A stretch of 51,707 bases of DNA from JADJPL01 sp040382095 (GTDB lineage Bacteria > Bacteroidota > Bacteroidia > Chitinophagales > Saprospiraceae). The notes beneath the pieces are model-generated. The model made no database searches. It had not been told where the DNA came from and saw nothing but the letters and a program-made list of their open reading frames with translations. The stretch is taken from NCBI GenBank assembly GCA_040382095.1, contig JBEIGB010000016.1:1-51707 (forward strand), written 5' to 3'. The position numbers and the translations under genes are program-made. Within the stretch, counting starts at the first letter, position 1. Every line of letters starts with the position of its first letter. Below, piece after piece: positions 42,245 through 50,491 of the stretch.

Positions 42245-42529
42245 TTACCTGCTTTTTCGCTTGCTGATGTGATTGTTGCTGATCCTTCGCTGCCGGTCGC
42301 ACTTGAAACGGTTTACCGATTCGTCGCGCCTGGCAAGGTGCTTGGTACTTCTACCCTGTACCCGTGCGCGCCATTTTTTCCAGTTGCGGACGTGCATCTC
42401 TTTCCGCATCAGGCGGATGACATCGGCTTCATCAAGCCCAAACTGCAATGCGATTGCCTCGAATGGGGTACGGTCTTCCCAGGCCATTTCAATAATGCGG
42501 TCTATTTCTTCCGGTTCGAGATCTCGCAT
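42245..42529 (-). CDS. TIGR03643/DUF2805 family protein
   Basis: 94 aa. The sequence MRDLEPEEIDRIIEMAWEDRTPFEAIALQFGLDEADVIRLM and WKKWRARVQGRSTKHL matches the TIGR03643 (DUF2805) pattern, a short helix-turn-helix-like protein of unknown function common in Bacteroidota and Proteobacteria. Usual length about 75-95 aa. It is convergent with the HD-Pycsar gene, only 5 bp between stops. ATG at 42529. A DNA-binding role is suggested by the helix pattern but is inference. Confidence 0.9.
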   Translation of the reverse strand: MRDLEPEEIDRIIEMAWEDRTPFEAIALQFGLDEADVIRLMRKEMHVRNWKKWRARVQGRSTKHLARRDESVNRFKCDRQRRISNNHISKRKSR

Positions 42530-42594
42530 ATCGGTTGGTGTATAGATGATGCAATACCCACATAAACGGGCAATAGCGAAAATCGTTTAAGGTA

Positions 42595-42846
42595 TTAGCT
42601 GCCCGACCGTTTTTTTCTGCACAGAAGAATTGTTGTAACCCGGATGTACTTGTCGAAGGCTTCACGGTAATTGATTTTTTTCTGCACAGAAGAATTGTTG
42701 TAACGGGATTTTTTCGGCCGTATAGCTGCGTATATGTCCCTAAAAGTGCCCGTGGGGATGCGGAACAGCGCGTTTTTCCAGGGCACCGGGCTCGTCGTGC
42801 CAGGTCTGATAATCGTATAGGTGTCGCCATCAGGGTAGTCAATAGG
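42595..42846 (-). pseudogene. Gene fragment or decayed ORF (83 codons, no clear start)
   Basis: The minus strand is open from 42846 to a stop at 42595. The first part (about 45 codons) looks protein-like: PIDYPDGDTYTIIRPG, then WKNALFRIPTGTFRDIYAAIRPKK and later REAFDKYIR. I cannot assign a family. The two 29-bp direct repeats inside (64-bp period, not a multiple of 3) disrupt it, so it is probably the remnant of a larger gene or chance. Confidence 0.3.
42611..42703. repeat. Two 29-bp direct repeats with a 35-bp spacer (CRISPR-like unit)
   Basis: An identical 29-bp unit beginning TTTTTTCTGCACAGAAGAA and ending TTGTTGTAAC occurs at 42611-42639 and 42675-42703. The spacer is 35 bp. The unit contains the small palindrome TTCTG-CA-CAGAA. 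The lengths fit a CRISPR repeat-spacer-repeat, but only two copies exist and no cas gene lies in the window, so it may equally be a simple tandem duplication. Confidence 0.5.
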
Positions 42847-42931
42847 TTAAATTAAAAAATACCGTTTGGTGAAATTGTTCTTTTTCCGGGGATTGTGCCG
42901 TAATTTGGCCGCGAATCAAATTTTGTTTCAA

Positions 42932-45091
42932 ATGAAGAAAGTTATATCTGTCGTCCTGCTCGTACTCATGACCTTGCGTGCTCATGCAGATGAGGGGATG
43001 TGGCTGCCCATGCTTCTGGGCGAGCAAGTGTATAAAGAAATGCTGAAAAAAGGTCTGAAGCTCAAGGCCGAACAACTGTACAGCATGAACCAGGCCTCCA
43101 TAAAAGATGCTATTATCATCTTTGGCGGGGGATGTACGGGGGAAATCGTCAGCGCCCAGGGATTGATTTTTACGAACCATCACTGCGGTTATGGAGCTAT
43201 TGCAGCAGCTTCGAGCCTGGAAAACAACTATTTGCGCGATGGGTTCTGGGCGATGGACCTAGGCAAAGAGATTCCGTCACAAGGGCTTAGTGTCCAGTTT
43301 CTGAGTAAGATCGAAGATGTCACTGCCCGGGTAGAGGCAGCGCTGGGGAATACTTCGGGTGCAGAACGGGCACGTAAGCTTACCGAAGTCAGCCAGGCGA
43401 TTGCAAAGGAGGCTACAGGCGGCGACGAATTCAAAAGGGCGGTGGTAACGCCCATTTTCCGCGGCAGGCAGTACCTGCTGTACCTGTACGAGGTATATCG
43501 CGATATCCGGCTGGTGGGTACTCCTCCGGAGAGTATCGGAAAATTCGGGGGGGATACGGATAACTGGGAATGGCCGCGCCATACAGGCGATTTCGCAGTC
43601 TTCCGGGTCTATATGTCGCCGGAAGGGAAGCCGTCAAATTACAGCGCACAAAATGTGCCACTTCGGCCTAAGTATTTTCTGCCAGTCAGTATAAAGGGCT
43701 TCTCCGATGGGGATTACGCTATGACGTTTGGGTATCCGGGCAGTACCAACCGATATGAAACTTCCTACGGCGTAAAGCTGAGTACAGATATCAATAATCC
43801 CACGCTGGTCAAACTCAGGGATATGCGGTTGAAGTATATGTTAGAGGAGATGTTGAAAGATCCGGCAGTTAAATTGCAGCTCTCTTCCGAATATGCCGGT
43901 GTGGCCAATTATTGGAAGTTTTATGACGGCGAAACCAGGCAGTTGCTGAAATACGATATCTATGGCCAGAAGAAAGGGGCCGAGGATGCATTCATGCTTT
44001 GGGCGATGGGAAAGCCAAAGTACGCGGCCCTGATGGAGGATTTTTCTAAAATCTATGAGGCCTGGAGGCCTTATGCCATGCACCGGCAGTATATTAACGA
44101 AGGGATCCTGGGCTGCAGGCTCCTCCAGGCAGCCAGTGGGATGCTCCAGTTGGAAACCCTCCTGGAACGCCAGGATGACGTCGCCGAGCAACTCAAACGT
44201 AGCCTGGATGGTATCGCAAGCGCCCGACAGCGATATGTGGCCAATAATAACGCCAGGGCCGATCAACGCATCCTCGCCAGCGTACTCCTCATGTTCCTGA
44301 ACGATATTGATCCGGTGCAGCACCCGGAAGGCTTTTATGCCAGGCTGTTCCGCAGCTACGGAAGCCTTGACAAAAGCCCCTTTACTGCTGTTGCAGAGGA
44401 CGTCTTCTCCAATAGTATGATGCTGGACGATAAGCAATGGGAGGCCTTCCGCCAGAATCCAAGGCTTGATGACCTGCGCAAAGATCCTGCATTCATAGTA
44501 ATGGCCGCATTTATGAAAAACTACCAGGCGCTGGTGGTGCCTAAGTTCAACGAGTTCTCCGCCAAAAATGAAGCGCTTCAACGCATATATATGGATGGCC
44601 TTTTCGAAATGAGCCCGGAAAAAATGAAAGCCGCTTATCCTGATGCTAATTTCACGATGCGCGTTTCTTATGGCAATGTACAAAGCTATAAGCCGAAAGA
44701 TGCCGTAATGTACGATTATGCCACGACGATGTCCGGGGTCATGGCTAAATATAAACCCGGCGATTATGAGTTTGACCTTCCCCGACGTTTCATTGATTTA
44801 TACAAGGCAAAAGACTACGGACGCTATATTGACCCTAAATACAATGATATCGTGGTCGGCTTTGTAACCAATAATGATATCACCGGCGGTAATTCCGGTT
44901 CACCGGTAATCAATGGAAAAGGGGAACTGATCGGACTTGCCTTCGATGGGAATTATGAAGCCCTCAGCCATAAACTGGCATTCGACAAAAATATGGTCCG
45001 CACGATCTGTGTGGATATCCGCTACGTATTGTGGTGTATCGAAAAACTTGGCGGTGCAAAACACATCGTTGATGAATTGAAGCTGAATTAA
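42932..45091 (+). CDS. dpp7: S46 family dipeptidyl-peptidase, DPP7-like
   Basis: 719 aa from ATG 42932, which starts the signal peptide MKKVISVVLLVLMTLRAHA; ATG 42866 would add 22 residues before it. The S46 chymotrypsin-fold triad is visible: His in TNHHCGYGAI (about 83-85), Asp in HTGDF (about 221) and Ser in GGNSGSPV (about 655). The residue 18 after the Ser is Gly (FDGN), like the Gly673 of Porphyromonas DPP7 and unlike the Arg673 that gives DPP11 its Asp/Glu preference, so broad hydrophobic P1 specificity is expected. It removes dipeptides from the N-terminus of oligopeptides in the periplasm or on the surface. 400-bp gap upstream with the CRISPR-like repeats. Confidence 0.93.
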   Translation: MKKVISVVLLVLMTLRAHADEGMWLPMLLGEQVYKEMLKKGLKLKAEQLYSMNQASIKDAIIIFGGGCTGEIVSAQGLIFTNHHCGYGAIAAASSLENNYLRDGFWAMDLGKEIPSQGLSVQFLSKIEDVTARVEAALGNTSGAERARKLTEVSQAIAKEATGGDEFKRAVVTPIFRGRQYLLYLYEVYRDIRLVGTPPESIGKFGGDTDNWEWPRHTGDFAVFRVYMSPEGKPSNYSAQNVPLRPKYFLPVSIKGFSDGDYAMTFGYPGSTNRYETSYGVKLSTDINNPTLVKLRDMRLKYMLEEMLKDPAVKLQLSSEYAGVANYWKFYDGETRQLLKYDIYGQKKGAEDAFMLWAMGKPKYAALMEDFSKIYEAWRPYAMHRQYINEGILGCRLLQAASGMLQLETLLERQDDVAEQLKRSLDGIASARQRYVANNNARADQRILASVLLMFLNDIDPVQHPEGFYARLFRSYGSLDKSPFTAVAEDVFSNSMMLDDKQWEAFRQNPRLDDLRKDPAFIVMAAFMKNYQALVVPKFNEFSAKNEALQRIYMDGLFEMSPEKMKAAYPDANFTMRVSYGNVQSYKPKDAVMYDYATTMSGVMAKYKPGDYEFDLPRRFIDLYKAKDYGRYIDPKYNDIVVGFVTNNDITGGNSGSPVINGKGELIGLAFDGNYEALSHKLAFDKNMVRTICVDIRYVLWCIEKLGGAKHIVDELKLN

Positions 45092-45156
45092 AAAACGAAA
45101 GGGGAGAGGGTGAACTTCTGATATACTGAATGGGTTTGTGCAAAAAGGCGTATCAA

Positions 45157-46974
45157 TCAAAACCCAATTATTTTTTTCGTAACGCGTTTACCCTCTCCTT
45201 CAAGGACACATAAAAAGACCTGACGCTTTTTTCCATTGGTAGCCGGGCGTATCCACCGGATCTCATGTGGGCCGGAGGGCAGCGGAGTACCATTGGTAAG
45301 GCGTGCGATTTCACGGCCTTGCAGGTCTATCATACGGATATTGACCGACATGGTGCGTTCCAGATAAAATTGGATGATAAGTTCTGTTTCAAAGGGGTTT
45401 GGAAAAATATTGCTGAAGCCAAACGGCAGTGCTGAGGGTTCGCGGGCAGCAGTATGGATTTGTAGGGCGGTAGGGGTACTTTCGACCCCGTTGCGGCTAA
45501 TGGCCGTGACAGCATAGCGGTAGGGGGGGGTGCCGATGCCGGGCAGATCGGTATATTCCATGGAAGAAGTAACTGCAATCAGGTTTTCGGAGGAGTTGAC
45601 GATAGGCCCCCAGTCGGGAGCTGCCGCCGACTGTATGCGGTAAATGCCGAAGAAGCGGGGAGAGGCCTGGCTGCCGACCGGTGCAGGTTGGTTCCAGCGT
45701 AGTTTCGTACCTCCGGGCACCGCGATAGCTTCCAATTGTTGTGGGGCAGCAGGGGCATTGGGGTCTTTCCATGGCATGACAGGGGTGAGAGCGGGCCTTC
45801 TGTAGAGGTCGTTGCGCAGGCTGTCTCCCAGCCCCTGGGTAGTGGTGGTCGCAATGTTGGCCGCACGGAAGTGTAAGGCCCCCGGGATTTCGTTTTGCCG
45901 CAGGAACCGGATTTGCCTCGGGATTTCAGATGGGGTGAACAAAGAGGCCGCTGAGGTCATCGAGGGTTCGGCACGGTAGATGGCGAGGCCAGGGTAGAGA
46001 TGTCTTCCGTTCATCTGGCTTTTCCACCAGAGGGAAAGTCTGGCAAAATCCTGGTTGCCACCAAAAGGCCAGTAGAGTTGCGGTGAAAGATAGTCAATCC
46101 ACTTTTCCTGTAGCCAGCGTACGGCATTTCCGTAGGTTACATCTGCGCCTGATAGCCCCACGATGCCGGAGGGCACACCGTTCCTCCAGATTCCAAAAGG
46201 ACTGATCCCATATTTAATCCATGGCTTGATTTCGAGTACAGCTGTGCCGAGCTCTTTGACGAACCGGTTGATGTTGTCTTCCCGCCAGGCGTTGAGGCTG
46301 AGGTTTCCACCATAAAGGACATAGGTATCCTGATCTTCGTTGGTGATACCCTCGTATGGATAGAAGTAATCGTCGTAATGCAGCCCGTCGAGGTCATAGC
46401 GTTTGACCACATCCGTGAGCAAGTCCACCAGGTATCTCCGGGCTTCGGGGATACCGGGATTGAGAAGCAGGATGTTTTTGATCGGGAGCATCCAGCTGGG
46501 GCGTTGAACGGAAAGATGGTTGAATGCCTTGGGATAGGTTGCACTGATGCTGCGGATGACGCGGTACGGGTTAATCCAGGCATGGAGCTCCATACCGCGT
46601 TTGTGGGCTTCCTCAATTGCAAAAGCAAGGGGGTCCCAGGAAGGGTTTGGAGCCAGTCCCTGCGCCCCGGTGAGGTAATACGACCAGGGCTCGGTCGGGG
46701 AAGGGTACATCGCATCGCTTTCCGAGCGTATTTGGAAAAAAACAGCATTGAACCCGGCTTTTTGTAGCTTGTCGAACATAGAAACCAAGGCTGCTTGCTG
46801 TGAACCAGGGGATGCCCCGCGCACCGGCCAGTCGAGGTTTACCACTGTCGCTACCCAAATCCCGCGCATTTCGTGTTTTGATGTTTGTGCCTTCGCTGAT
46901 GAGAGACATACGGCTCCCAAAAATAGTAGGCAGTAAAGTGGTCGCCTCAATTGGCATAGAAGTCGTAAGCGCAT
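45157..46974 (-). CDS. Family 10-like glycosyl hydrolase (GHL10/DUF187) with T9SS tail
   Basis: 605 aa from ATG 46974, which begins a signal-peptide-like N-terminus (MRLRLLCQLRRPLYCLLFLGAVCLSSAKA); the upstream ATG 47043 adds 23 residues. Residues about 35-330 match GHL10: EMRGIWVATVVNLDWP, GFNAVFFQIRSESDAMYPS, MELHAWINPYRV, YDLDGLHYDDYFYPY, IKYGISPFGIWRNG. Then a fibronectin-type III-like region (about 410-505) and a C-terminal T9SS domain (about 520-605, SNIFPNPFETELIIQFYLERTMSVNIRMIDLQGRE). The enzyme is probably an exported glycan hydrolase; the substrate is unknown. Convergent with the dpp7 gene. Confidence 0.92.
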   Translation of the reverse strand: MRLRLLCQLRRPLYCLLFLGAVCLSSAKAQTSKHEMRGIWVATVVNLDWPVRGASPGSQQAALVSMFDKLQKAGFNAVFFQIRSESDAMYPSPTEPWSYYLTGAQGLAPNPSWDPLAFAIEEAHKRGMELHAWINPYRVIRSISATYPKAFNHLSVQRPSWMLPIKNILLLNPGIPEARRYLVDLLTDVVKRYDLDGLHYDDYFYPYEGITNEDQDTYVLYGGNLSLNAWREDNINRFVKELGTAVLEIKPWIKYGISPFGIWRNGVPSGIVGLSGADVTYGNAVRWLQEKWIDYLSPQLYWPFGGNQDFARLSLWWKSQMNGRHLYPGLAIYRAEPSMTSAASLFTPSEIPRQIRFLRQNEIPGALHFRAANIATTTTQGLGDSLRNDLYRRPALTPVMPWKDPNAPAAPQQLEAIAVPGGTKLRWNQPAPVGSQASPRFFGIYRIQSAAAPDWGPIVNSSENLIAVTSSMEYTDLPGIGTPPYRYAVTAISRNGVESTPTALQIHTAAREPSALPFGFSNIFPNPFETELIIQFYLERTMSVNIRMIDLQGREIARLTNGTPLPSGPHEIRWIRPATNGKKRQVFLCVLEGEGKRVTKKIIGF

Positions 46975-47011
46975 GGAGTTGAAATTTAATGATCGTACAA
47001 TCGCACTGGCA

Positions 47012-47165
47012 GGGGGTTGTGTAAAAAGTAGGGGGTGTCTCATAAGTATTCTGCCGCCTTCGACGTTTCAAGAAAATATTCTTTGGCGGCACATACCGCC
47101 AAAGAATATGCCTGTGGCTTTTTGCACACCCCTGGAATATTCAACGTCATACTTATGGGACGGGT
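47012..47165. repeat. R1 dispersed palindromic repeat, copy E
   Basis: Outer TIRs GGGGGTTGTGTAAAAAG (47012-47028) and CTTTTTGCACACCCC (47118-47132); a second pair TCTCATAAGTATTC (47038-47051) and CATACTTATGGGACGGG (47148-47164). Centre GGCGGCACATACCGCC. No ORF. It sits in the gap between the GHL10 gene and the divergent saccharopine-dehydrogenase-like gene. Confidence 0.75.
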
Positions 47166-47189
47166 TCGTATCCCTTTGCTATGGGCGAT

Positions 47190-47350
47190 AAAAATAGTGA
47201 TTTTTCTCTGACTGGCGGCTACGGGGCGGCACGGTAGGAAAAATGCACTATTTTTGTGTGTGTGCGATTTTCTGTGGGCACACGGCTCTGCTAAGTGAGG
47301 AGAAAGCCCCATTTTAATGCTGTGATAACCCTGTTGCAACAAGTCTGGCG
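47190..47350. repeat. R2 dispersed palindromic repeat, degraded copy 4
   Basis: Contains inverted AAAAATAGTGATTTTTC / GAAAAATGCACTATTTTTG (about 47193-47248) and ends with GTTGCAACAAGTC (about 47333-47345), also the end of R2 copies 1 and 2. Weak. Confidence 0.45.
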
Positions 47351-47399
47351 AAAATGTTCTGAAAAATCATTAGGTTTAACTCCGAAAAATATACTGCTT

Positions 47400-48452
47400 A
47401 TGAAATATGATTTTCTTTTATATGGCGCCAATGGATTTGTTGGCAAGGAGCTTGCTCCACAGGCGGTAAAGCAAGGTTTCAGGCCGCTGCTGGCCGGGCG
47501 CAACGAGGCAGAAATTGCCGGGCTGGCAAAGTCGCTGGGGCTGGATTACCGGATATTCTCTCTGGAGGAAACGGAAAAACTACACTCAGCAGTACGGGAA
47601 TGTCGGCTGGTACTGCATTGTGCAGGCCCGTATATATATACGTTCCGGCCCGTGGTAGAGGCTTGCGTTCAGGAAGGGGTACATTATCTGGATATCACCG
47701 GGGAAATGAGCGTATATTTTGAGCAGCGGAAATACGATACCCAGGCAAAAGAAAAAGGGGTGATGATCCTGCCGGCAGTGGGCTTCGATGTCGTTCCCAC
47801 GGATTGCCTGGCGTTGTATCTGAAAGGGAAGCTGCCTTCGGCAACCCATCTTCAACTGGCGTTTTCACAAAAGGGACCGGCAAAACTGCCCCCGGGTACC
47901 GCGAAGACGATGATCGAGATGATGCGGTATGGCTTAAAAATCCGGCGTAACGGAAAGATTATAGACGCCCCGGATCCCGGTTATACACAGGAAATTGATT
48001 TTGGCAACCGGGTGCGGACGGCAATACGGCTCAACTGGGGAGATGTGTTCACGGCGTATTACACTACGGGAATCCCGAACATAGAAAATTTCATTGCAGC
48101 GCCTAAGGGCAACCAGCAGCAGTTAAAAATAATGTCCATACTGCGCCCTTTATCGCGCTTTAAGTGGGTGCGCAGCATACTGCAATCCGTGGTAAAGGCC
48201 GGATCTACTGCGGATGAACGCCTGGCTACAGAAGTCCACGTCTGGGGCAAAGTGTGGGACGATGCGGGGAATGTCGCTGAGGCGCGTCTGCACGGGCCTG
48301 AGGCAGGGGTGATATGGACAATCCGGGCAGCGCTGGTAGCGGTGCGCCGCGTACTCGGCGGAGAGATAAAACCGGGCTTTCAGACGCCCGGTGCTGTATT
48401 TGGCCCGGATATGGTACTGGAATGCGAGGGGGTAACGCGGGAAGATGTGTAG
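47400..48452 (+). CDS. Saccharopine dehydrogenase-like NAD(P)-binding oxidoreductase
   Basis: 350 aa from ATG 47400, which puts the Rossmann motif (YGANGFVG, about residues 8-15) close to the N-terminus; the upstream ATG 47295 would add 35 residues that are rich in R2-like sequence. Residues about 1-130 form the saccharopine-dehydrogenase NADP domain (GRNEAEIAGLAKSLGLD, VLHCAGPYI, YLDITGE). The central part (PAVGFDVVPTDCLALYL) is the typical continuation of trans-acting enoyl reductase/saccharopine dehydrogenase-like proteins. Its actual substrate is unknown. GtrA gene follows 27 bp downstream, probably in the same transcript. Confidence 0.9.
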   Translation: MKYDFLLYGANGFVGKELAPQAVKQGFRPLLAGRNEAEIAGLAKSLGLDYRIFSLEETEKLHSAVRECRLVLHCAGPYIYTFRPVVEACVQEGVHYLDITGEMSVYFEQRKYDTQAKEKGVMILPAVGFDVVPTDCLALYLKGKLPSATHLQLAFSQKGPAKLPPGTAKTMIEMMRYGLKIRRNGKIIDAPDPGYTQEIDFGNRVRTAIRLNWGDVFTAYYTTGIPNIENFIAAPKGNQQQLKIMSILRPLSRFKWVRSILQSVVKAGSTADERLATEVHVWGKVWDDAGNVAEARLHGPEAGVIWTIRAALVAVRRVLGGEIKPGFQTPGAVFGPDMVLECEGVTREDV

Positions 48453-48479
48453 CAATAAGCGGGACTGAACGAATCAAAG

Positions 48480-48896
48480 ATGAAGGCTTTTTTTTTCGCG
48501 TTGTCCAGGCTATTCCTGCTCCAGGTTCGGTTTGCTGCCTCGGGCATAGTCGCTACGGCAGTGGACTACGGGCTTTATCTCTTTCTCGTCAATCGCATCC
48601 TTGCACCGGTTCCGGCTAATATCGTTTCATACTCTATCGCAGTAGTCGTTAATTTTATGCTCCAGCGGCGCTTTGTTTTTGAACTTAAACGCCCCGGATA
48701 TCTGGTATTTTTACTTTCCCTGGCAGTTTCTGCCGGCGGGTTGGCTATCAGCTCGGCAATTATCCATTTGCTGTCGGGAATCGCGTTCTTTAACGCACGG
48801 CAGTATATTACCAAGCTTATTGCCACAGGAATTGTGTTTTTCTACAATTTTTTCTCCAAGCGGTTCGTCTTTGAGAAAAAGGTTTTTGAGCCTTAA
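48480..48896 (+). CDS. GtrA family membrane protein
   Basis: 138 aa with four membrane helices (about 16-38, 43-63, 78-100, 108-130), the usual GtrA size. The motif FAASGIVATAVDYGLYLFLV is typical of TM1-TM2. GtrA-like proteins help flip or move undecaprenyl-linked sugars in lipid-linked glycan synthesis. No GtrB or glycosyltransferase gene is beside it. It is 27 bp after the saccharopine-dehydrogenase-like gene. ATG at 48480. Confidence 0.92.
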   Translation: MKAFFFALSRLFLLQVRFAASGIVATAVDYGLYLFLVNRILAPVPANIVSYSIAVVVNFMLQRRFVFELKRPGYLVFLLSLAVSAGGLAISSAIIHLLSGIAFFNARQYITKLIATGIVFFYNFFSKRFVFEKKVFEP

Positions 48897-48918
48897 TGGC
48901 ATGTTGGTGTGAAAAGTC

Positions 48919-49016
48919 CGGAGTTGTGTAAAAAGTCTCGATGCTGCCTCTCAAGTAACTTTATTTCAAGCTTTTTATACGGTCCCGGGACTTCGGTCTT
49001 ATGAGACAGCCTAACT
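48919..49016. repeat. R1 dispersed palindromic repeat, degraded copy F
   Basis: Left part CCGGAGTTGTGTAAAAAGTC (48919-48938) and right part GCTTTTTATACGG; ends GTCTTATGAGACAGCC (about 48996-49011), also found at the end of copy D. Lies between GtrA and the serine hydrolase gene. Confidence 0.55.
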
Positions 49017-49151
49017 TATGCGGCAGGTTCGGATAATTAATTTTTATAAGGCCCTGCAGATTTACTGCGACGGGTCGGCGTAATGTGAAAAGAAGTTGTT
49101 CATTACTTGGCGGTCTTATTGGTGTAAATCAATTTAACCAGCGGTGTTGGT

Positions 49152-50312
49152 ATGAAAAAAAAATGTGTATTTCCGGTTTTTGTGATGGTTTTTTTCCTGT
49201 TGCCCCCGTTGCTCCGGGCACAGCAAGGGTCGCCTTTTGACTCGGTTACGTTACTGCGCCTCGATAGCGCAATAAAAAACGAGATGTGGCGACAGGACGT
49301 CATCGGCATGTCCGTGGGTGTTATTTACGAAGGGCAGATTTCATTTTTAGGGGCCTACGGCTATAGCGACTGGGAAAATCGCGTGCCGGTCACGCTCGAT
49401 TCCGAGTTTCGCTGGGCATCCATGGCAAAGTCGTTGACGGTGGTTGCGGCGATGAAGCTACAGGAGCAGGGGCTGCTCGACCTTGAGGATCACGCCCGGG
49501 CGCATGTGCCCTTATGGCCGGACAGTACGGTGCGCATCCGGCATTTATTGGCAAACCGTAGCGGCATCGGGCATTATGATGAATTGGACCGTTCATTTCC
49601 GGCATGGAAAAAAAACCTGCGGGACTTTTACCCTAAGGACAGCGCCTGGTCGGCCGAAAAGGCAGTACTTGCTTTCAAAGATGCCCCTTTGGTCTTTCCG
49701 CCGGATTCTGCTTATAAATACTCTACTTTTGGTTTCGTCCTTGCCGGGGCAGTGCTGGAGAATATCGGAAAAATACGTCTTGGGCTTGGGTATCTCGATT
49801 TAGTGGACCAGTATATCCGCGAGCCACTGGGCCTTTCTTCCCTGAAACCCGATTATCTTTGGGGTGAAAACCTCAAGGAAGTCAAAGGATATTATCGGGA
49901 CCGCATCGGAGATATCCGCCCGCGGGTGGACGATGATGTCAGTTGGAAAATTCCCGGTGGCGGGTATCAATCGAATATCGTTGATTTGTCGAAATATGTT
50001 AAGAGTTTAATATTCAGAGACTTGCTTCAGCCGGCTTCTTATGAAAAGATATGGACCCGTCAGCCGGAATGGGATTATGGCCTGGGCTTTGAAATAAAAG
50101 GCACAGGGGCCGACCTTTGTGTTGCCCATAGTGGAAGCCAGAATAAGGCCCGCACGATTTTTGTGTGCTACCCCAATCGCGGTATGGGCGTTGCAGTGAT
50201 GTGCAATACCGAATGGGCCAGTCCGCGCGCAGTTGCCGATGCGGTACTTCAACACCTGCTTAATCTGGAGGCTCCTGCAGCGGGGGCCTTCCCGGGTGGT
50301 GGGCAGCGATAG
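49152..50312 (+). CDS. Secreted serine hydrolase, class C beta-lactamase fold
   Basis: 386 aa. Signal peptide KKKCVFPVFVMVFFLLPPLLRAQ (about 2-24). Motifs: SMAK (SxxK, nucleophile Ser at about residue 90), YST (YxN-like, about 193-195) and HSG (KTG-like, about 326-328). The fold is shared by AmpC-type beta-lactamases, D,D-peptidases and esterases; the YST/HSG pattern is typical of the last two groups, so a true beta-lactamase is less likely. Exported; substrate unknown. Gene alone, with an R1 element F upstream; ATG at 49152. Confidence 0.92.
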   Translation: MKKKCVFPVFVMVFFLLPPLLRAQQGSPFDSVTLLRLDSAIKNEMWRQDVIGMSVGVIYEGQISFLGAYGYSDWENRVPVTLDSEFRWASMAKSLTVVAAMKLQEQGLLDLEDHARAHVPLWPDSTVRIRHLLANRSGIGHYDELDRSFPAWKKNLRDFYPKDSAWSAEKAVLAFKDAPLVFPPDSAYKYSTFGFVLAGAVLENIGKIRLGLGYLDLVDQYIREPLGLSSLKPDYLWGENLKEVKGYYRDRIGDIRPRVDDDVSWKIPGGGYQSNIVDLSKYVKSLIFRDLLQPASYEKIWTRQPEWDYGLGFEIKGTGADLCVAHSGSQNKARTIFVCYPNRGMGVAVMCNTEWASPRAVADAVLQHLLNLEAPAAGAFPGGGQR

Positions 50313-50491
50313 GATAGTGCTTCCGGGAAAGAAAAAGTGCCGGTCAATCTTTTGATATGAAGGCGAAATGTTAAATTGGTCATCTGTAAGAAATTCTGCC
50401 AGTTTCCGTGATTGAAAGATTTCCCTGATGGTATCGAACCCACGGTAAAACAGAAAAAACAATTAATCCACCTAATACCAAAATTATCATT

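Noticed and set aside
43841..44683. 280-codon minus-strand ORF
   Set aside because: Antisense to the S46 peptidase; no start signal and no recognisable motif.
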